A stretch of DNA of 38,237 nt, taken from positions 1 through 38,237 of the forward strand of contig QCDO01000015.1 in the NCBI GenBank assembly GCA_003278735.1. Reading direction: 5' to 3'. Origin of the DNA: Prochlorococcus sp. AG-355-J09. GTDB lineage: Bacteria; Cyanobacteriota; Cyanobacteriia; PCC-6307; Cyanobiaceae. The position numbers were made by a program, and so were the translations under genes. A model generated the notes under the pieces. The model saw only the letters and a program-made list of their open reading frames with translations, did no database searches and was not told where the DNA came from. Of the stretch, positions 25,407-34,240 are shown one piece after another. The first letter of the stretch is position 1. The number at the start of each line of letters is the position of its first letter.

Positions 25407-26042
25407 GTGAACCCTGCAAATTATTTAAAAATAAAAAATAAAATACCATCAAATGTAAATATTCTTGCTGTAAGTAAAGGATTTAAAAGTCAAGAAATCA
25501 TAACTATTCAAAATATAGGTCAGAACGATTTTGGTGAAAGTAAGGTTCAAGAGGCGTTTGAAAAACAATTAACCTTAAAAGATCTTAAACAAATAAATTG
25601 GCACTTTATTGGAAGAATACAAAGTAATAAAATAAGAAAAATAGTTCAAAATTTTAAATATATTCATTCAGTAGATTCATTTGAAAAGTTACAAAAGATT
25701 TCTAATATTTCACGTGAAGAGAAGAAAAATCCTTTAATAATGTTGCAGGTTAAGTTGAGTGATGACCCTACTAAAGGAGGCTTTAATCCTGAATTTTTAA
25801 TTTTAAAATGGAGAGAAATTCAAGAGTTGAAAAATATCTCATTAACCGGTTTGATGACTATCAATCCTAAAGGACTTAGCTCTAAAGAAAATTCAGGGTT
25901 GTTCAAAAAATGTCGTGCTCTGGCTGATTCTCTACAACTACCAGATTGTTCCATGGGGATGTCAGGTGATTGGGAGGAAGCTATTGACGCTGGATCAACT
26001 TGGTTAAGATTAGGATCATTGATTTTTGGAGGCAGATCTTAA
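25407..26042 (+). CDS. pipY: PLP homeostasis protein PipY (YggS/PLPBP family)
   Basis: Pyridoxal-phosphate-binding protein without known catalysis that controls PLP supply. The PLP Lys lies in AVSKGF (Lys24), with FGESKVQEA, WHFIGRIQSNK, GLMTINPKG, SMGMSGDWEEAI and STWLRLGSLIFG all typical. The 211 residues are the normal short cyanobacterial form. The start is GTG at 25407. It is the partner gene of pipX. Confidence 0.95.
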   Translation: MNPANYLKIKNKIPSNVNILAVSKGFKSQEIITIQNIGQNDFGESKVQEAFEKQLTLKDLKQINWHFIGRIQSNKIRKIVQNFKYIHSVDSFEKLQKISNISREEKKNPLIMLQVKLSDDPTKGGFNPEFLILKWREIQELKNISLTGLMTINPKGLSSKENSGLFKKCRALADSLQLPDCSMGMSGDWEEAIDAGSTWLRLGSLIFGGRS

Positions 26043-26192
26043 TTAGTTATTTTTTTATAAAAATCTTATCTATAAACTTGCAGTAAAGTTCAACTAACGT
26101 TATTTAAGTATAGGTAGTTTATTCATTTGAAAAATGGATCTATTACTCAAGGTTCTTAAACCTTAGTAATCAATTTAAAGAGGATTTAAAAG

Positions 26193-26768
26193 GTGTCACT
26201 TCTTTCTAGATTAAAGGCAGTAGTTGCAGGGGATGAGTATCTCGATGATGATTTTGATGAGTTGGATTATCCTTCAGAGGATGAATTAAATGATATTAAT
26301 AATTTCAAACAAAATCCAAAGAATGCAAATGCCCTTGCAAATTCAAACCCATTCGATTTTATGAATAACAACAAATCATCAAAAGTAGTTGGTATGCCTG
26401 GAATCTCAAATTCATCCTCAGAAGTAAGCTTAATGGAACCAAGAAGTTTTGATGAGATGCCTCAAGCTATACAAGCCTTAAGAGAGAGAAAAACTGTAAT
26501 TCTCAATTTAACTATGATGGATCCTGATCAAGCTCAAAGAGCAGTTGATTTTATTGCTGGGGGCACATATGCAATTGATGGACATCAAGAGAGAGTCGGT
26601 GAAAGTATATTCCTTTTTGCTCCAAGTTGTGTTAACGTGACTAGTCATTCCTCAGAAGAAGCTTCTCCTTCTTCTGTGTCTACAGAAAACGCATCACAAT
26701 ATAGTTTGGGTAAAAATACTACTCCTGAACCAGCTTGGGGTAATTCTAAATTAAGTGCTTATTCATGA
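26193..26768 (+). CDS. sepF: Cell division protein SepF
   Basis: Membrane-associated FtsZ anchor (Cdv2 in Synechococcus), 191 residues. The N-terminal amphipathic helix ([13 protein letters not shown]) binds membrane, an acidic linker follows, and the SepF core ([27 protein letters not shown]...[11 protein letters not shown]) spans about 90-155. The C-terminal tail is Ser-rich. GTG at 26193 is the start, with AAAAGG upstream. It has a 150-base upstream region without a gene, probably its promoter, and precedes proC by eight bases. Confidence 0.95.
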   Translation: MSLLSRLKAVVAGDEYLDDDFDELDYPSEDELNDINNFKQNPKNANALANSNPFDFMNNNKSSKVVGMPGISNSSSEVSLMEPRSFDEMPQAIQALRERKTVILNLTMMDPDQAQRAVDFIAGGTYAIDGHQERVGESIFLFAPSCVNVTSHSSEEASPSSVSTENASQYSLGKNTTPEPAWGNSKLSAYS

Positions 26769-26775
26769 TTAATCT

Positions 26776-27588
26776 GTGACAGATAAAATTGCGATTATTG
26801 GTTTTGGAAATATTGCAAGTGCTATAGTTACCCCTCTATTAGATAACAAATTAATTCAGCCAGAGAATGTTTTTTGTGTTGTAAAAACAGAAAAAAGTTT
26901 AGAAAACATAAAAAAAAATTTTAAACATAATATAAATGTTTACAAATCAGGTTCTAAAGAGTCAAAATTAATTTGGGATTGTCAATATAAACTTCTTTCT
27001 ATAAAACCTCAACAATTAAATGATATAAGCGAGGCTCATCATATAAAAAATAAGGACAATTTAATAGTTTCAATTCTTGCTGGGGTTTCAATAAATAGAC
27101 TTACTCAAAAGTTTCCTAATCATAAATGTGTAAGGGTGGTTACAAATATTCCAATAACTATTGGGAAAGGTTTAACAGGGATTTCTTGGGGGGAGGAAAT
27201 TAAAGAAGAACAGAAACAATTTACAAAAAAATTATTTGAGAATACCAGCAAAATTTATGAATTTACTGAAGATTACCTTGATATATTTTTAGCTTTAACT
27301 TCATCAGGTCCTGCAATTATTGCTTTAATTATTGAAGCATTAAGTGATGGAGGATTAAGCGGGGGATTACCAAAAATTATTTCAGAGGAACTTGTTATGG
27401 AAATGATACTAGGGACTATTTGTCTAATAAGAGAAAATAAACTTACTACTTCTGAGCTTAAAAATTTAGTAACCTCTCCAGGTGGAACAACTATTTCTGC
27501 TTTAAGGGTTTTAGAAAAAAAGAGTGTAAGGTCAGCATTAATGGAATCAATAGTTTCAGCTAGTAATAGAAGTAAAGAGTTTCGTTAG
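26776..27588 (+). CDS. proC: Pyrroline-5-carboxylate reductase
   Basis: Last enzyme of proline synthesis, NAD(P)H-dependent reduction of pyrroline-5-carboxylate. It has the N-terminal IIGFGNIASAI nucleotide-binding motif, SIKPQQL, SILAGVSINRL, NIPITIGKGLTGI, TSSGPAIIALIIEALSDGG and the C-terminal signature VTSPGGTTISALRVLE. The 270 residues are normal. The start is GTG at 26776. The 3' end overlaps the convergent glycosyltransferase gene by four bases. Confidence 0.96.
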   Translation: MTDKIAIIGFGNIASAIVTPLLDNKLIQPENVFCVVKTEKSLENIKKNFKHNINVYKSGSKESKLIWDCQYKLLSIKPQQLNDISEAHHIKNKDNLIVSILAGVSINRLTQKFPNHKCVRVVTNIPITIGKGLTGISWGEEIKEEQKQFTKKLFENTSKIYEFTEDYLDIFLALTSSGPAIIALIIEALSDGGLSGGLPKIISEELVMEMILGTICLIRENKLTTSELKNLVTSPGGTTISALRVLEKKSVRSALMESIVSASNRSKEFR

Positions 27589-28751
27589 TTTTTGAAACTG
27601 CTTTTTAAGTTTATATATACTTTCTCAAGCGAATTTATATTTTTAGTAATTGTATATCTCTCAAGTACTCGTTCTCTAGCTTTTTCACCAAGGTCTTTTA
27701 TAAATGAAGGATGTTCCACAAGTATTGGGATTATAGTTTTCAGTTGTGCCGCCACATTATCAGTTGAAATAACTATCCCTGCTCCGTTATCTAAAACTTC
27801 ACCATCAGCACCGGCATCTGTGGCTACACATGCAGTACCAGTAGACATTGCCTCTAAAAGTGATAATGACAAACCCTCAACTAAACTTGGTAAGAAAAAT
27901 ACCTCTGCTATTTGCATTATTGCTACCCTAGTTTCTAAATCTAATTCGGCACCCCACCAAATTAATTTCTCATTACCAAGGTTAGAAAAACTATTTTCAA
28001 GTGTTGGCTTTATTGGTCCATCTCCAACAATAACTAATTTGCAATTTTGAGCTTTTATTTGGCGCCAAGAACGTAAAAGTGCCTCGATATTTTTCTCATT
28101 GGCAATCCTACCCATATATAAAAAGATTCTTTCATTTCCAAGTTTGTTTTTTACCTGATCATATTTTTTATTTTTTTCGCAAAAAGGTTTCCAAATATTC
28201 TCATCAACACCGTTTGGAATAATTATTTGTTTTTCTTTAGGCACTCCTAATTTATTAAGAACATTTTTTTGAAGTTCGGAAAAAATAATTATTTTATCGA
28301 ACTTTGATAAAGAGGGAGCATAAAGTTGATATGTTAACTGTTGAGTGCTAGCAGTTAAATTTCTATTTTTTGCATCAAATGGTGGATGAAATGTTCCTAT
28401 GAGTGGAAGATTAATTTCATCACAAATCTCTGGAAGTCTAAAGTCTAAAGGAGATAAAGTTAAGCTTGCATGTACCAAATCAGGCTTTAATCTTTCCAAT
28501 GATAGCCTTAGCTCTTTCTCTGCTCTTGGTGACGGTATTGTATAAACTTGGGACTTAATTAAATATGGAAGACTTACATCAGGATCATTTGCCAGAAATA
28601 ATGGTTTTGATGAATTTGAACTAGAAGGATTGTCGAAATGAATGAAACTAATTTTATGACCTCTGGCCTTTAATTTCTCAGTAGTTGAATTACCATAAGT
28701 TACATTTCCACAAAAAGGAGATTTCTTACCCAACCAGGCAACATGAACCAC
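27585..28751 (-). CDS. GT4 family glycosyltransferase, probably DgdA-like (digalactosyldiacylglycerol synthase)
   Basis: Retaining GT-B glycosyltransferase, 388 residues. The N-terminus AWLGKKSPFCGNVTYGNS and VHASLTLSPLDFRLPEICDE recall, from memory, the cyanobacterial galactolipid enzyme DgdA (slr1508 type). The donor-binding half has FLYMGRIANEKNI, VIVGDGP and the EX7E motif LVEGLSLSLLEAMSTG. It would add a second galactose to thylakoid MGDG at the membrane face. The start is GTG at 28751. The GT4 call is firm; the lipid role is a moderate-confidence inference. Confidence 0.8.
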   Translation of the reverse strand: MVHVAWLGKKSPFCGNVTYGNSTTEKLKARGHKISFIHFDNPSSSNSSKPLFLANDPDVSLPYLIKSQVYTIPSPRAEKELRLSLERLKPDLVHASLTLSPLDFRLPEICDEINLPLIGTFHPPFDAKNRNLTASTQQLTYQLYAPSLSKFDKIIIFSELQKNVLNKLGVPKEKQIIIPNGVDENIWKPFCEKNKKYDQVKNKLGNERIFLYMGRIANEKNIEALLRSWRQIKAQNCKLVIVGDGPIKPTLENSFSNLGNEKLIWWGAELDLETRVAIMQIAEVFFLPSLVEGLSLSLLEAMSTGTACVATDAGADGEVLDNGAGIVISTDNVAAQLKTIIPILVEHPSFIKDLGEKARERVLERYTITKNINSLEKVYINLKSSFKN

Positions 28752-28836
28752 ATTGATTGAATTAACTATTTATTAAATTAACAGTCAGAACACCCAAGAT
28801 CATAATTTTAAGATTTATTCATATTTTATGAAAATG

Positions 28837-29622
28837 TTAACTATATATTTCTCTCAACATTTTTAGTGAAGAGAGATCTTTCTCTAGTTGAGTAGAGATC
28901 CAAGTTTCAATAATAAATAATATTTTAAGCCAGACTTTTTTAGGTCCCAATAACTCTCCATTAGATTTTATTGGTAATTCGGGGAAAAGAAGTCTCTGTA
29001 ATAGAGCAACTTCAGATGCATTTATTTTTAGATTACTTTGAGGATCTTCTATGGATGAAAACCCTTCACTTGGCAAATAATAACAACTCCATTCCCAATT
29101 TCCTAAAGGAGGAATAATAGGTTCTCCAGTTTTACAACAATGATGAATTGGTAAATTAATACCCCCGATGGCTAATAGATGGATTAAAGATTGAATACTC
29201 ATTGAGAGCATTTTAATATTTTCTTCTTTAGATTCTTCATACAAATAAATCCTATCTAGATGTGCAAGAACGCAAGTTAAATAGTCTTGTTGCTTGTCAT
29301 TATTACCTACTAATAAAAATGTTAATTCAGTTATTGCTTGTGCGGCTGCAAGACATTCAATATTTTTCCCTAGACCAGAATAGCTTTTTAATATTTTAAT
29401 TTGACGTACTGATTTAAGATTTCTTTTCCCAAAAATCTGCAGACTTAAATATGTTAAAGGAGTAGCTGCTGCGAGACTACTTTTAGGACGCCTAGCACCA
29501 GGTACCGCTAATCTAACAATCCCTTGCTCATCGGTAAGGATAGTTATTAATCTATCATTCTCGCCTAATGGAGAAGCTTTAATACAGAGACCTTTTAGTC
29601 TGCACTCACCAGAACCAGACAT
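28837..29622 (-). CDS. recO: DNA repair protein RecO
   Basis: Loads RecA onto SSB-coated single strands in RecFOR recombination repair. The N-terminal OB fold (CRLKGLCIKASPLGENDRLITILT, PGARRPKSSLAAATPLT) and the helical C-terminal part with HHCC (zinc-site-like) match RecO. The 261 residues are normal. Its ATG at 29622 directly follows the stop of the DeoC-like gene, so the two are cotranscribed. Confidence 0.94.
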   Translation of the reverse strand: MSGSGECRLKGLCIKASPLGENDRLITILTDEQGIVRLAVPGARRPKSSLAAATPLTYLSLQIFGKRNLKSVRQIKILKSYSGLGKNIECLAAAQAITELTFLLVGNNDKQQDYLTCVLAHLDRIYLYEESKEENIKMLSMSIQSLIHLLAIGGINLPIHHCCKTGEPIIPPLGNWEWSCYYLPSEGFSSIEDPQSNLKINASEVALLQRLLFPELPIKSNGELLGPKKVWLKILFIIETWISTQLEKDLSSLKMLREIYS

Positions 29623-30282
29623 TTAAATAACGTTTACTTGTTCAAAAATTTCACAAAAATTGGAAGTTCCCACACAACTAATTCCACTATCAAACAAATC
29701 AATTACTTGTGTCAGTTTTTTTATGCCACCTACCACTTTGATGTGATTTTGGGAGCCCGTTATTTTTAATATCTCCGCTACATCATTTAATGTAATGGGG
29801 GATCCAAAACCGTCCCCGAATTGAAAATTTTTTATTCCTAATTCCAAAGATATTTCTATCGCATTGTGCAAAACTTCTTTTTGTAGTTTTGATTTATTTA
29901 TGATTATTGAAACTGGTAATCCAGACAACTTCACTCGCTCAATTTCAGTAGCGAAAGTATCTAAATTTCTTTTGGATATATTGATAAAGTTTGGGATATA
30001 TTCAATTCCTTTTGCACCCTTATCTTTTGCAAAACAAACTAATTCTTCAATAAATGAAACTGGTAAATCTGCTAAAGGGTAAGAAATAAGAGCGTTTATA
30101 TCCGCATTGTAATTACCCAAACAGTTTTTAAGATCAGTTAAATAATTTAGTGAAGTAGAAATATTTTTGATATTGTATTTTTTTATCAAGTCGCAATTCA
30201 CACAAAAATCTTCCCAGGATAGATAAGGGTTAATAATAATCGCATGAATTTTCTCGTTTAATTCATATTCAATATTGGGCAT
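29623..30282 (-). CDS. DeoC-like aldolase-fold protein, Schiff-base Lys missing
   Basis: A 219-residue TIM-barrel protein of the deoxyribose-phosphate aldolase family (GAKGIEYIPN, then KVVGGIKKLTQVIDLF and GISCVGTSNF in the phosphate-binding region). In active DeoC the Schiff-base Lys sits in a DFVKTSTGF motif; here the aligned segment reads NFQFGDGFG, without Lys. The second conserved Lys (IKVVGGI) is present. So aldolase activity is doubtful, and the protein may have another role. It is located directly before recO. Confidence 0.75.
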   Translation of the reverse strand: MPNIEYELNEKIHAIIINPYLSWEDFCVNCDLIKKYNIKNISTSLNYLTDLKNCLGNYNADINALISYPLADLPVSFIEELVCFAKDKGAKGIEYIPNFINISKRNLDTFATEIERVKLSGLPVSIIINKSKLQKEVLHNAIEISLELGIKNFQFGDGFGSPITLNDVAEILKITGSQNHIKVVGGIKKLTQVIDLFDSGISCVGTSNFCEIFEQVNVI

Positions 30283-30289
30283 TTAAAAC

Positions 30290-30874
30290 TTATTTAGATT
30301 GAATCAGTCCATAACCTCCATGATTCCTTTTATATATAACTTGAAGTTCATTATTTTTCTTGTTTCGAAAAACATAAAAATCATGATCAATTAGATCTAA
30401 TTGTTTTCTTGCTTCTTCTGATGAAATTGGAGTCATTTCAAAGTATTTATTTTTTATAGATGGCTCAGGCAGACTTGCTTCAGTTCCTTCTTTAAAAAAA
30501 ACTTTATCTAAAAAATTTGATTCCATACTTTCAATTGGTAAGGAATCTTTATTTTTAAATTGTTTATTATGAATTGTTTTTTTGTTTCTTTCTTTGTATT
30601 TGCGTAATTTTCTACAAAGTTTATTTGAAACTAAATCAATGCTTGAGTATAGATTTTCAGTTTTTTCTTCAGCTCTAATTACGGTACCATTTGCAAAAAT
30701 AGTAACTTCTGCAGTTTGGAACGAGACTCTTGGATTCTTTTCAATTGAAAGGTGTATGTCAGCTTCTTTAACGATATCCTTATAGTGATGTGTTGCTTTT
30801 TCTATCTTTGCCTCAGTATATTCTTTTAATGCTCCAGTGAGCTCAAGATTCTTTCCATGGATTAAAATTTTCAT
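30290..30874 (-). CDS. hpf: Long-form ribosome hibernation promoting factor (LrtA-like)
   Basis: Binds the 30S A/P sites and dimerises 70S ribosomes when cells starve or are dark. Residues 1-105 are the HPF N-domain (KILIHGKNLELTGALKEYTEAKIEKATHHY, TVIRAEEKTENLYSSIDLV). A Lys-rich linker follows. Residues about 140-190 are the dimerisation domain (MTPISSEEARKQLDLIDHDFYVFRN). The 194 residues fit the long form. It stands divergent from lipB with only 44 bases between. Confidence 0.95.
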   Translation of the reverse strand: MKILIHGKNLELTGALKEYTEAKIEKATHHYKDIVKEADIHLSIEKNPRVSFQTAEVTIFANGTVIRAEEKTENLYSSIDLVSNKLCRKLRKYKERNKKTIHNKQFKNKDSLPIESMESNFLDKVFFKEGTEASLPEPSIKNKYFEMTPISSEEARKQLDLIDHDFYVFRNKKNNELQVIYKRNHGGYGLIQSK

Positions 30875-30918
30875 AACAAATCTAAAAATATTTACTTACT
30901 TTCTAAATCTACTTAAAT

Positions 30919-31569
30919 ATGGATAATAGAACAGCAATAATTAAACAACCTGATAATATTTCTTCTTTTAATGATGTTTATAAATTACAAAAAGAATATC
31001 AGGAGGCATTGATTTTAGATAATTCTAACCCTGATTTTATTTGGATAGGGGAGCACCAACTCTGTTATACATTGGGGAGAGGATCTAATTACGATAATTT
31101 ACTATTTTCCCTAAATGATGCTGAATATGATGTTTTTAAGATTGATAGAGGTGGTGAGGTAACTTGTCATATGCCAGGACAATTAGTAACGTATTTGGTT
31201 TTAGATTTGAAAAATTTTAATAAAGATTTAAATTGGTACTTAAGAAAAATTGAAGAAATTATTATAAAAATCCTTGGAGCTTTTAATATATATTGTCACT
31301 CTAGAAAAGGGTTTACTGGTGTTTGGATAGGAAATAAGAAAATTGCATCAATTGGAATTGGGTGTAAAAGATGGATTACGATAAATGGATTTTCAATCAA
31401 TATTGACTGCGAATTAGAAAACTTTAATAAGATTATTCCTTGCGGAATAGAAAATTGTCTTATGGCAAATATGATTGATTACAACAAAAATTTAAATATT
31501 CAAGAAGTCAAGAGAATTGTTAAAAAAACCATCGAGGAAGAATTTAATTTTGATTTTATATCAAAATAG
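30919..31569 (+). CDS. lipB: Octanoyl-[ACP]:protein N-octanoyltransferase
   Basis: Transfers octanoyl from acyl carrier protein to lipoyl domains, the first step of lipoate assembly. Motifs are [47 protein letters not shown] with the catalytic Lys and IIPCGIEN with the catalytic Cys. The 216 residues are normal. One substrate of the pathway, the E2 subunit of pyruvate dehydrogenase, is encoded 2.7 kb downstream. Confidence 0.96.
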   Translation: MDNRTAIIKQPDNISSFNDVYKLQKEYQEALILDNSNPDFIWIGEHQLCYTLGRGSNYDNLLFSLNDAEYDVFKIDRGGEVTCHMPGQLVTYLVLDLKNFNKDLNWYLRKIEEIIIKILGAFNIYCHSRKGFTGVWIGNKKIASIGIGCKRWITINGFSINIDCELENFNKIIPCGIENCLMANMIDYNKNLNIQEVKRIVKKTIEEEFNFDFISK

Positions 31570-31596
31570 TAATTAAAATTTCAAAATCAATTTAAT

Positions 31597-33540
31597 ATGG
31601 GTGATTTAGCGTATTGGCCTGCAGCCAAACCTCTTTCTAAAAAAAATACATTTGCCAAAAATAGAGATTTTATTAAGAACCTTGATCATATAGATCAAAT
31701 TTGGGAAAAATTAAAATTTTATTGTGGTGATACTTTAGCTGTTTGCGATTTAAGAGGGAAATACAAAGAAAAATTTTCTTATTCTGAGCTAGCTGATTTA
31801 ATAACAAAAGTCTCTTTTTCTTTCGAAAATTATGGTTTAAAAAAGGGGGATGTAGTTACTGTAATATCTGAAAATTCTCCAAGATGGCTAGCAGTAGATC
31901 AAGGATTAATGCGTTTAGGAGCTATAAATGCAGTGAGAGGAATTAATTCTCCTTCAGTAGAATTAGACTATATTATTGGGCACTCTAATTCAGTAGGACT
32001 AATAGTTCAATGTAAGGAAATTTGGCTAAAGTTAAACAACAAAGAAGAATTAAAAAAAAGACTCAAATTTATAATCAATTTAGAAGATGAACAATTTGAA
32101 AGTTTAATAAGTTGGAGTACATTCATAAGTTCAGTAGAAAAAGAAAATTCACAAAATAATAATCTTGAAAAATTTAATCCAGAAATTGATGACGTCGCTA
32201 CTATTCTTTACACTTCTGGGACGACCGGAAAACCTAAAGGTGTGCCTTTGACTCATGCAAATTTTTTACATCAAATAATCAATTTAGCCTATATCGCTGA
32301 TCCAGAACCAGGGACCTCTGTATTAAGCGTTTTGCCTATCTGGCATTCTTATGAGAGAAGTGCTGAATACTTCTTTTTTTCATGCGGTTGCTCTCAATAC
32401 TATACAATTCCAAAATTTCTTAAAGATGATATTACACAAATAAACCCTGTTGTCATGGCTACTGTACCGAGACTATGGGAAGCAATACATGATGGTTTTT
32501 TTCAGGCTTTGAAAAAAATGCCTTCCAAAAAGCAAAAACTTATTAAGTTTTTGATAAGTAATAGTTCGGTTTTTAAAAGAAGTCTTAGAAAGATAAGAAA
32601 TATAGACATAAATCAAATAACTTTTAAATCAAAAATCCCCTTAATAGGTTCTGTTATTGGCCGATACCCTTTACATAAATTGTCTACTATTTTTTTATGG
32701 CCGAATATTCTTAGACAACTATGCGGAGAAAAACTGAAATTTCCTATTAATGGTGGAGGTGCATTGCCAGAACATGTAGATCTTTTTTTTGAATCTTTAG
32801 GTGTAGATGTTTTGGTGGGATATGGACTCACAGAAACTAGTCCAGTATTAACTTGTAGGAGAAGAGAATTAAATGTTAGAGGATCATCTGGGCAGCCTCT
32901 TTCATTTACTGAAATCAAAATAGTGAATGATGATAAAAAAAAGATTCTGAAGTTCAGAGAAGTCGGGAAAATTCTTGTTAAAGGGCCGCAAGTAATGAAA
33001 GGTTATCTCAATAATGAAATAGCTACAAATGATGTTTTATCCAAGGATGGTTGGTTTGATACTGGTGATTTAGGTTTTCTAATACCAAATGGTTCTCTCT
33101 TTATAACCGGAAGAGCCAAGGATACAATAGTGCTATCAAGTGGTGAAAATATAGAACCGAATCCCCTAGAGACTGAAATTCTTAGTTCTGAATTTATTAA
33201 TCAGATTCAATTAGTAGGACAAGATAAGAAATGTTTAACAGCTCTTGTAGTTCCTAATGTCGAATTGGTTAAAAGCAAGTTTTTGGAAGAAGACCTTTCA
33301 AAATTAAACCTGAATAAGAAAATTGGTACATTTTTCAAATCACAAATTAATAATTTGCTTAAAAGTCGATTAGGAGCAAGATCAGAAGAACAAATATTAG
33401 ATTGTTATTTTGTTGATGCCTTTACTCTAGAAAATGGGTTATTAACACAAACTCTTAAACAAAAAAGAAAAGAAATAGAAAAAAAGTATTCATTACAAAT
33501 AGAAAATATGTATGAAAACAAATTTAGTAAGAAAATTTGA
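31597..33540 (+). CDS. Long-chain acyl-CoA / acyl-ACP synthetase (AMP-forming)
   Basis: Activates free fatty acids with ATP; in cyanobacteria the single enzyme of this type acts as acyl-ACP synthetase (Aas) for lipid recycling. The 647 residues carry ILYTSGTTGKPKGVPLTH (P-loop), VGYGLTETSP (adenine site), GWFDTGDLGF and GRAKDTIVLSSGENIEP (hinge), with a C-terminal lid. No transmembrane segment is evident. It starts with ATG 27 bases after lipB. Confidence 0.92.
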   Translation: MGDLAYWPAAKPLSKKNTFAKNRDFIKNLDHIDQIWEKLKFYCGDTLAVCDLRGKYKEKFSYSELADLITKVSFSFENYGLKKGDVVTVISENSPRWLAVDQGLMRLGAINAVRGINSPSVELDYIIGHSNSVGLIVQCKEIWLKLNNKEELKKRLKFIINLEDEQFESLISWSTFISSVEKENSQNNNLEKFNPEIDDVATILYTSGTTGKPKGVPLTHANFLHQIINLAYIADPEPGTSVLSVLPIWHSYERSAEYFFFSCGCSQYYTIPKFLKDDITQINPVVMATVPRLWEAIHDGFFQALKKMPSKKQKLIKFLISNSSVFKRSLRKIRNIDINQITFKSKIPLIGSVIGRYPLHKLSTIFLWPNILRQLCGEKLKFPINGGGALPEHVDLFFESLGVDVLVGYGLTETSPVLTCRRRELNVRGSSGQPLSFTEIKIVNDDKKKILKFREVGKILVKGPQVMKGYLNNEIATNDVLSKDGWFDTGDLGFLIPNGSLFITGRAKDTIVLSSGENIEPNPLETEILSSEFINQIQLVGQDKKCLTALVVPNVELVKSKFLEEDLSKLNLNKKIGTFFKSQINNLLKSRLGARSEEQILDCYFVDAFTLENGLLTQTLKQKRKEIEKKYSLQIENMYENKFSKKI

Positions 33541-33578
33541 TTTGTTCTATATATATTGAAAAGGTAATTTAATTTTTT

Positions 33579-34022
33579 ATGGAAACAAAAAACTCAATAT
33601 CTATAAAGCGCTCAATAGCTATTAAAGCTGTAGTTACACCAACTTGGAAGGAAGATGCTGAAAAAGAATTAAGTAAAGCAATTTCAAACATTGATCAGCA
33701 ATTATCGCAACTGGAGCAAGAGGGGCAGCAAATAGTAAATAATATTAGATCCCAATCGGTTAATCCCCTAGATCCTAGAGTTCAAGAACAGGTTAGTCAG
33801 GTGCAACAACAAGTCGCAGCAAAACGAAATGAAATTGAAGAACAAAAAAGAAATCTTCTTCAACAACAGAGTCAAGTTCGCGAATTAAAAATGGACGAAA
33901 TTGTTGATCAAGGGCAAGTGGATAGTTTCTGTGATGTTACTGTGGGAGACAATCTTATTGAAAAAATGCAAGTATCGATTACGGTTAAGGATGGAGTTAT
34001 TCAATCTATAGATAATAATTAA
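33579..34022 (+). CDS. Coiled-coil YlqD-like protein, unknown function
   Basis: A 147-residue protein. Residues about 22-105 are Gln/Glu-rich and predicted to be a long coiled coil (AISNIDQQLSQLEQEGQQ, VQQQVAAKRNEIEEQKRN). Residues about 108-147 form a small beta-rich tail (GQVDSFCDVTVGDNLIEKMQV) that matches the YlqD family tail. Well conserved in cyanobacteria; no function known. It begins 38 bases after the acyl-ACP synthetase gene. Confidence 0.8.
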   Translation: METKNSISIKRSIAIKAVVTPTWKEDAEKELSKAISNIDQQLSQLEQEGQQIVNNIRSQSVNPLDPRVQEQVSQVQQQVAAKRNEIEEQKRNLLQQQSQVRELKMDEIVDQGQVDSFCDVTVGDNLIEKMQVSITVKDGVIQSIDNN

Positions 34023-34145
34023 AGAGAAGATTTAGTATTTTTGATAAATGTAAGTAAATCTTAATTTCGAAAAGATTTAAATTCTAATCGATCTAAATTA
34101 TTACTTTCTTAAGTTTTAAGAGTTCCCACTGTGAACATGATTTCG

Positions 34146-34151
34146 TATAAT
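34146..34151 (+). promoter_or_regulatory. Probable -10 box for the E2 gene
   Basis: A consensus TATAAT lies about 90 bases before the E2 ATG, in a 218-base region without a gene. A leader of about 80 nt would result. No riboswitch fold is recognised in it. Tentative. Confidence 0.35.
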
Positions 34152-34240
34152 TAAAACAATAGTTTAAAGGGTCATTAACCATAAAAACTTTAGGAAGTTT
34201 GGTAGAAATCCCTTGAAACTTATGCAATAACAATTTTCTT

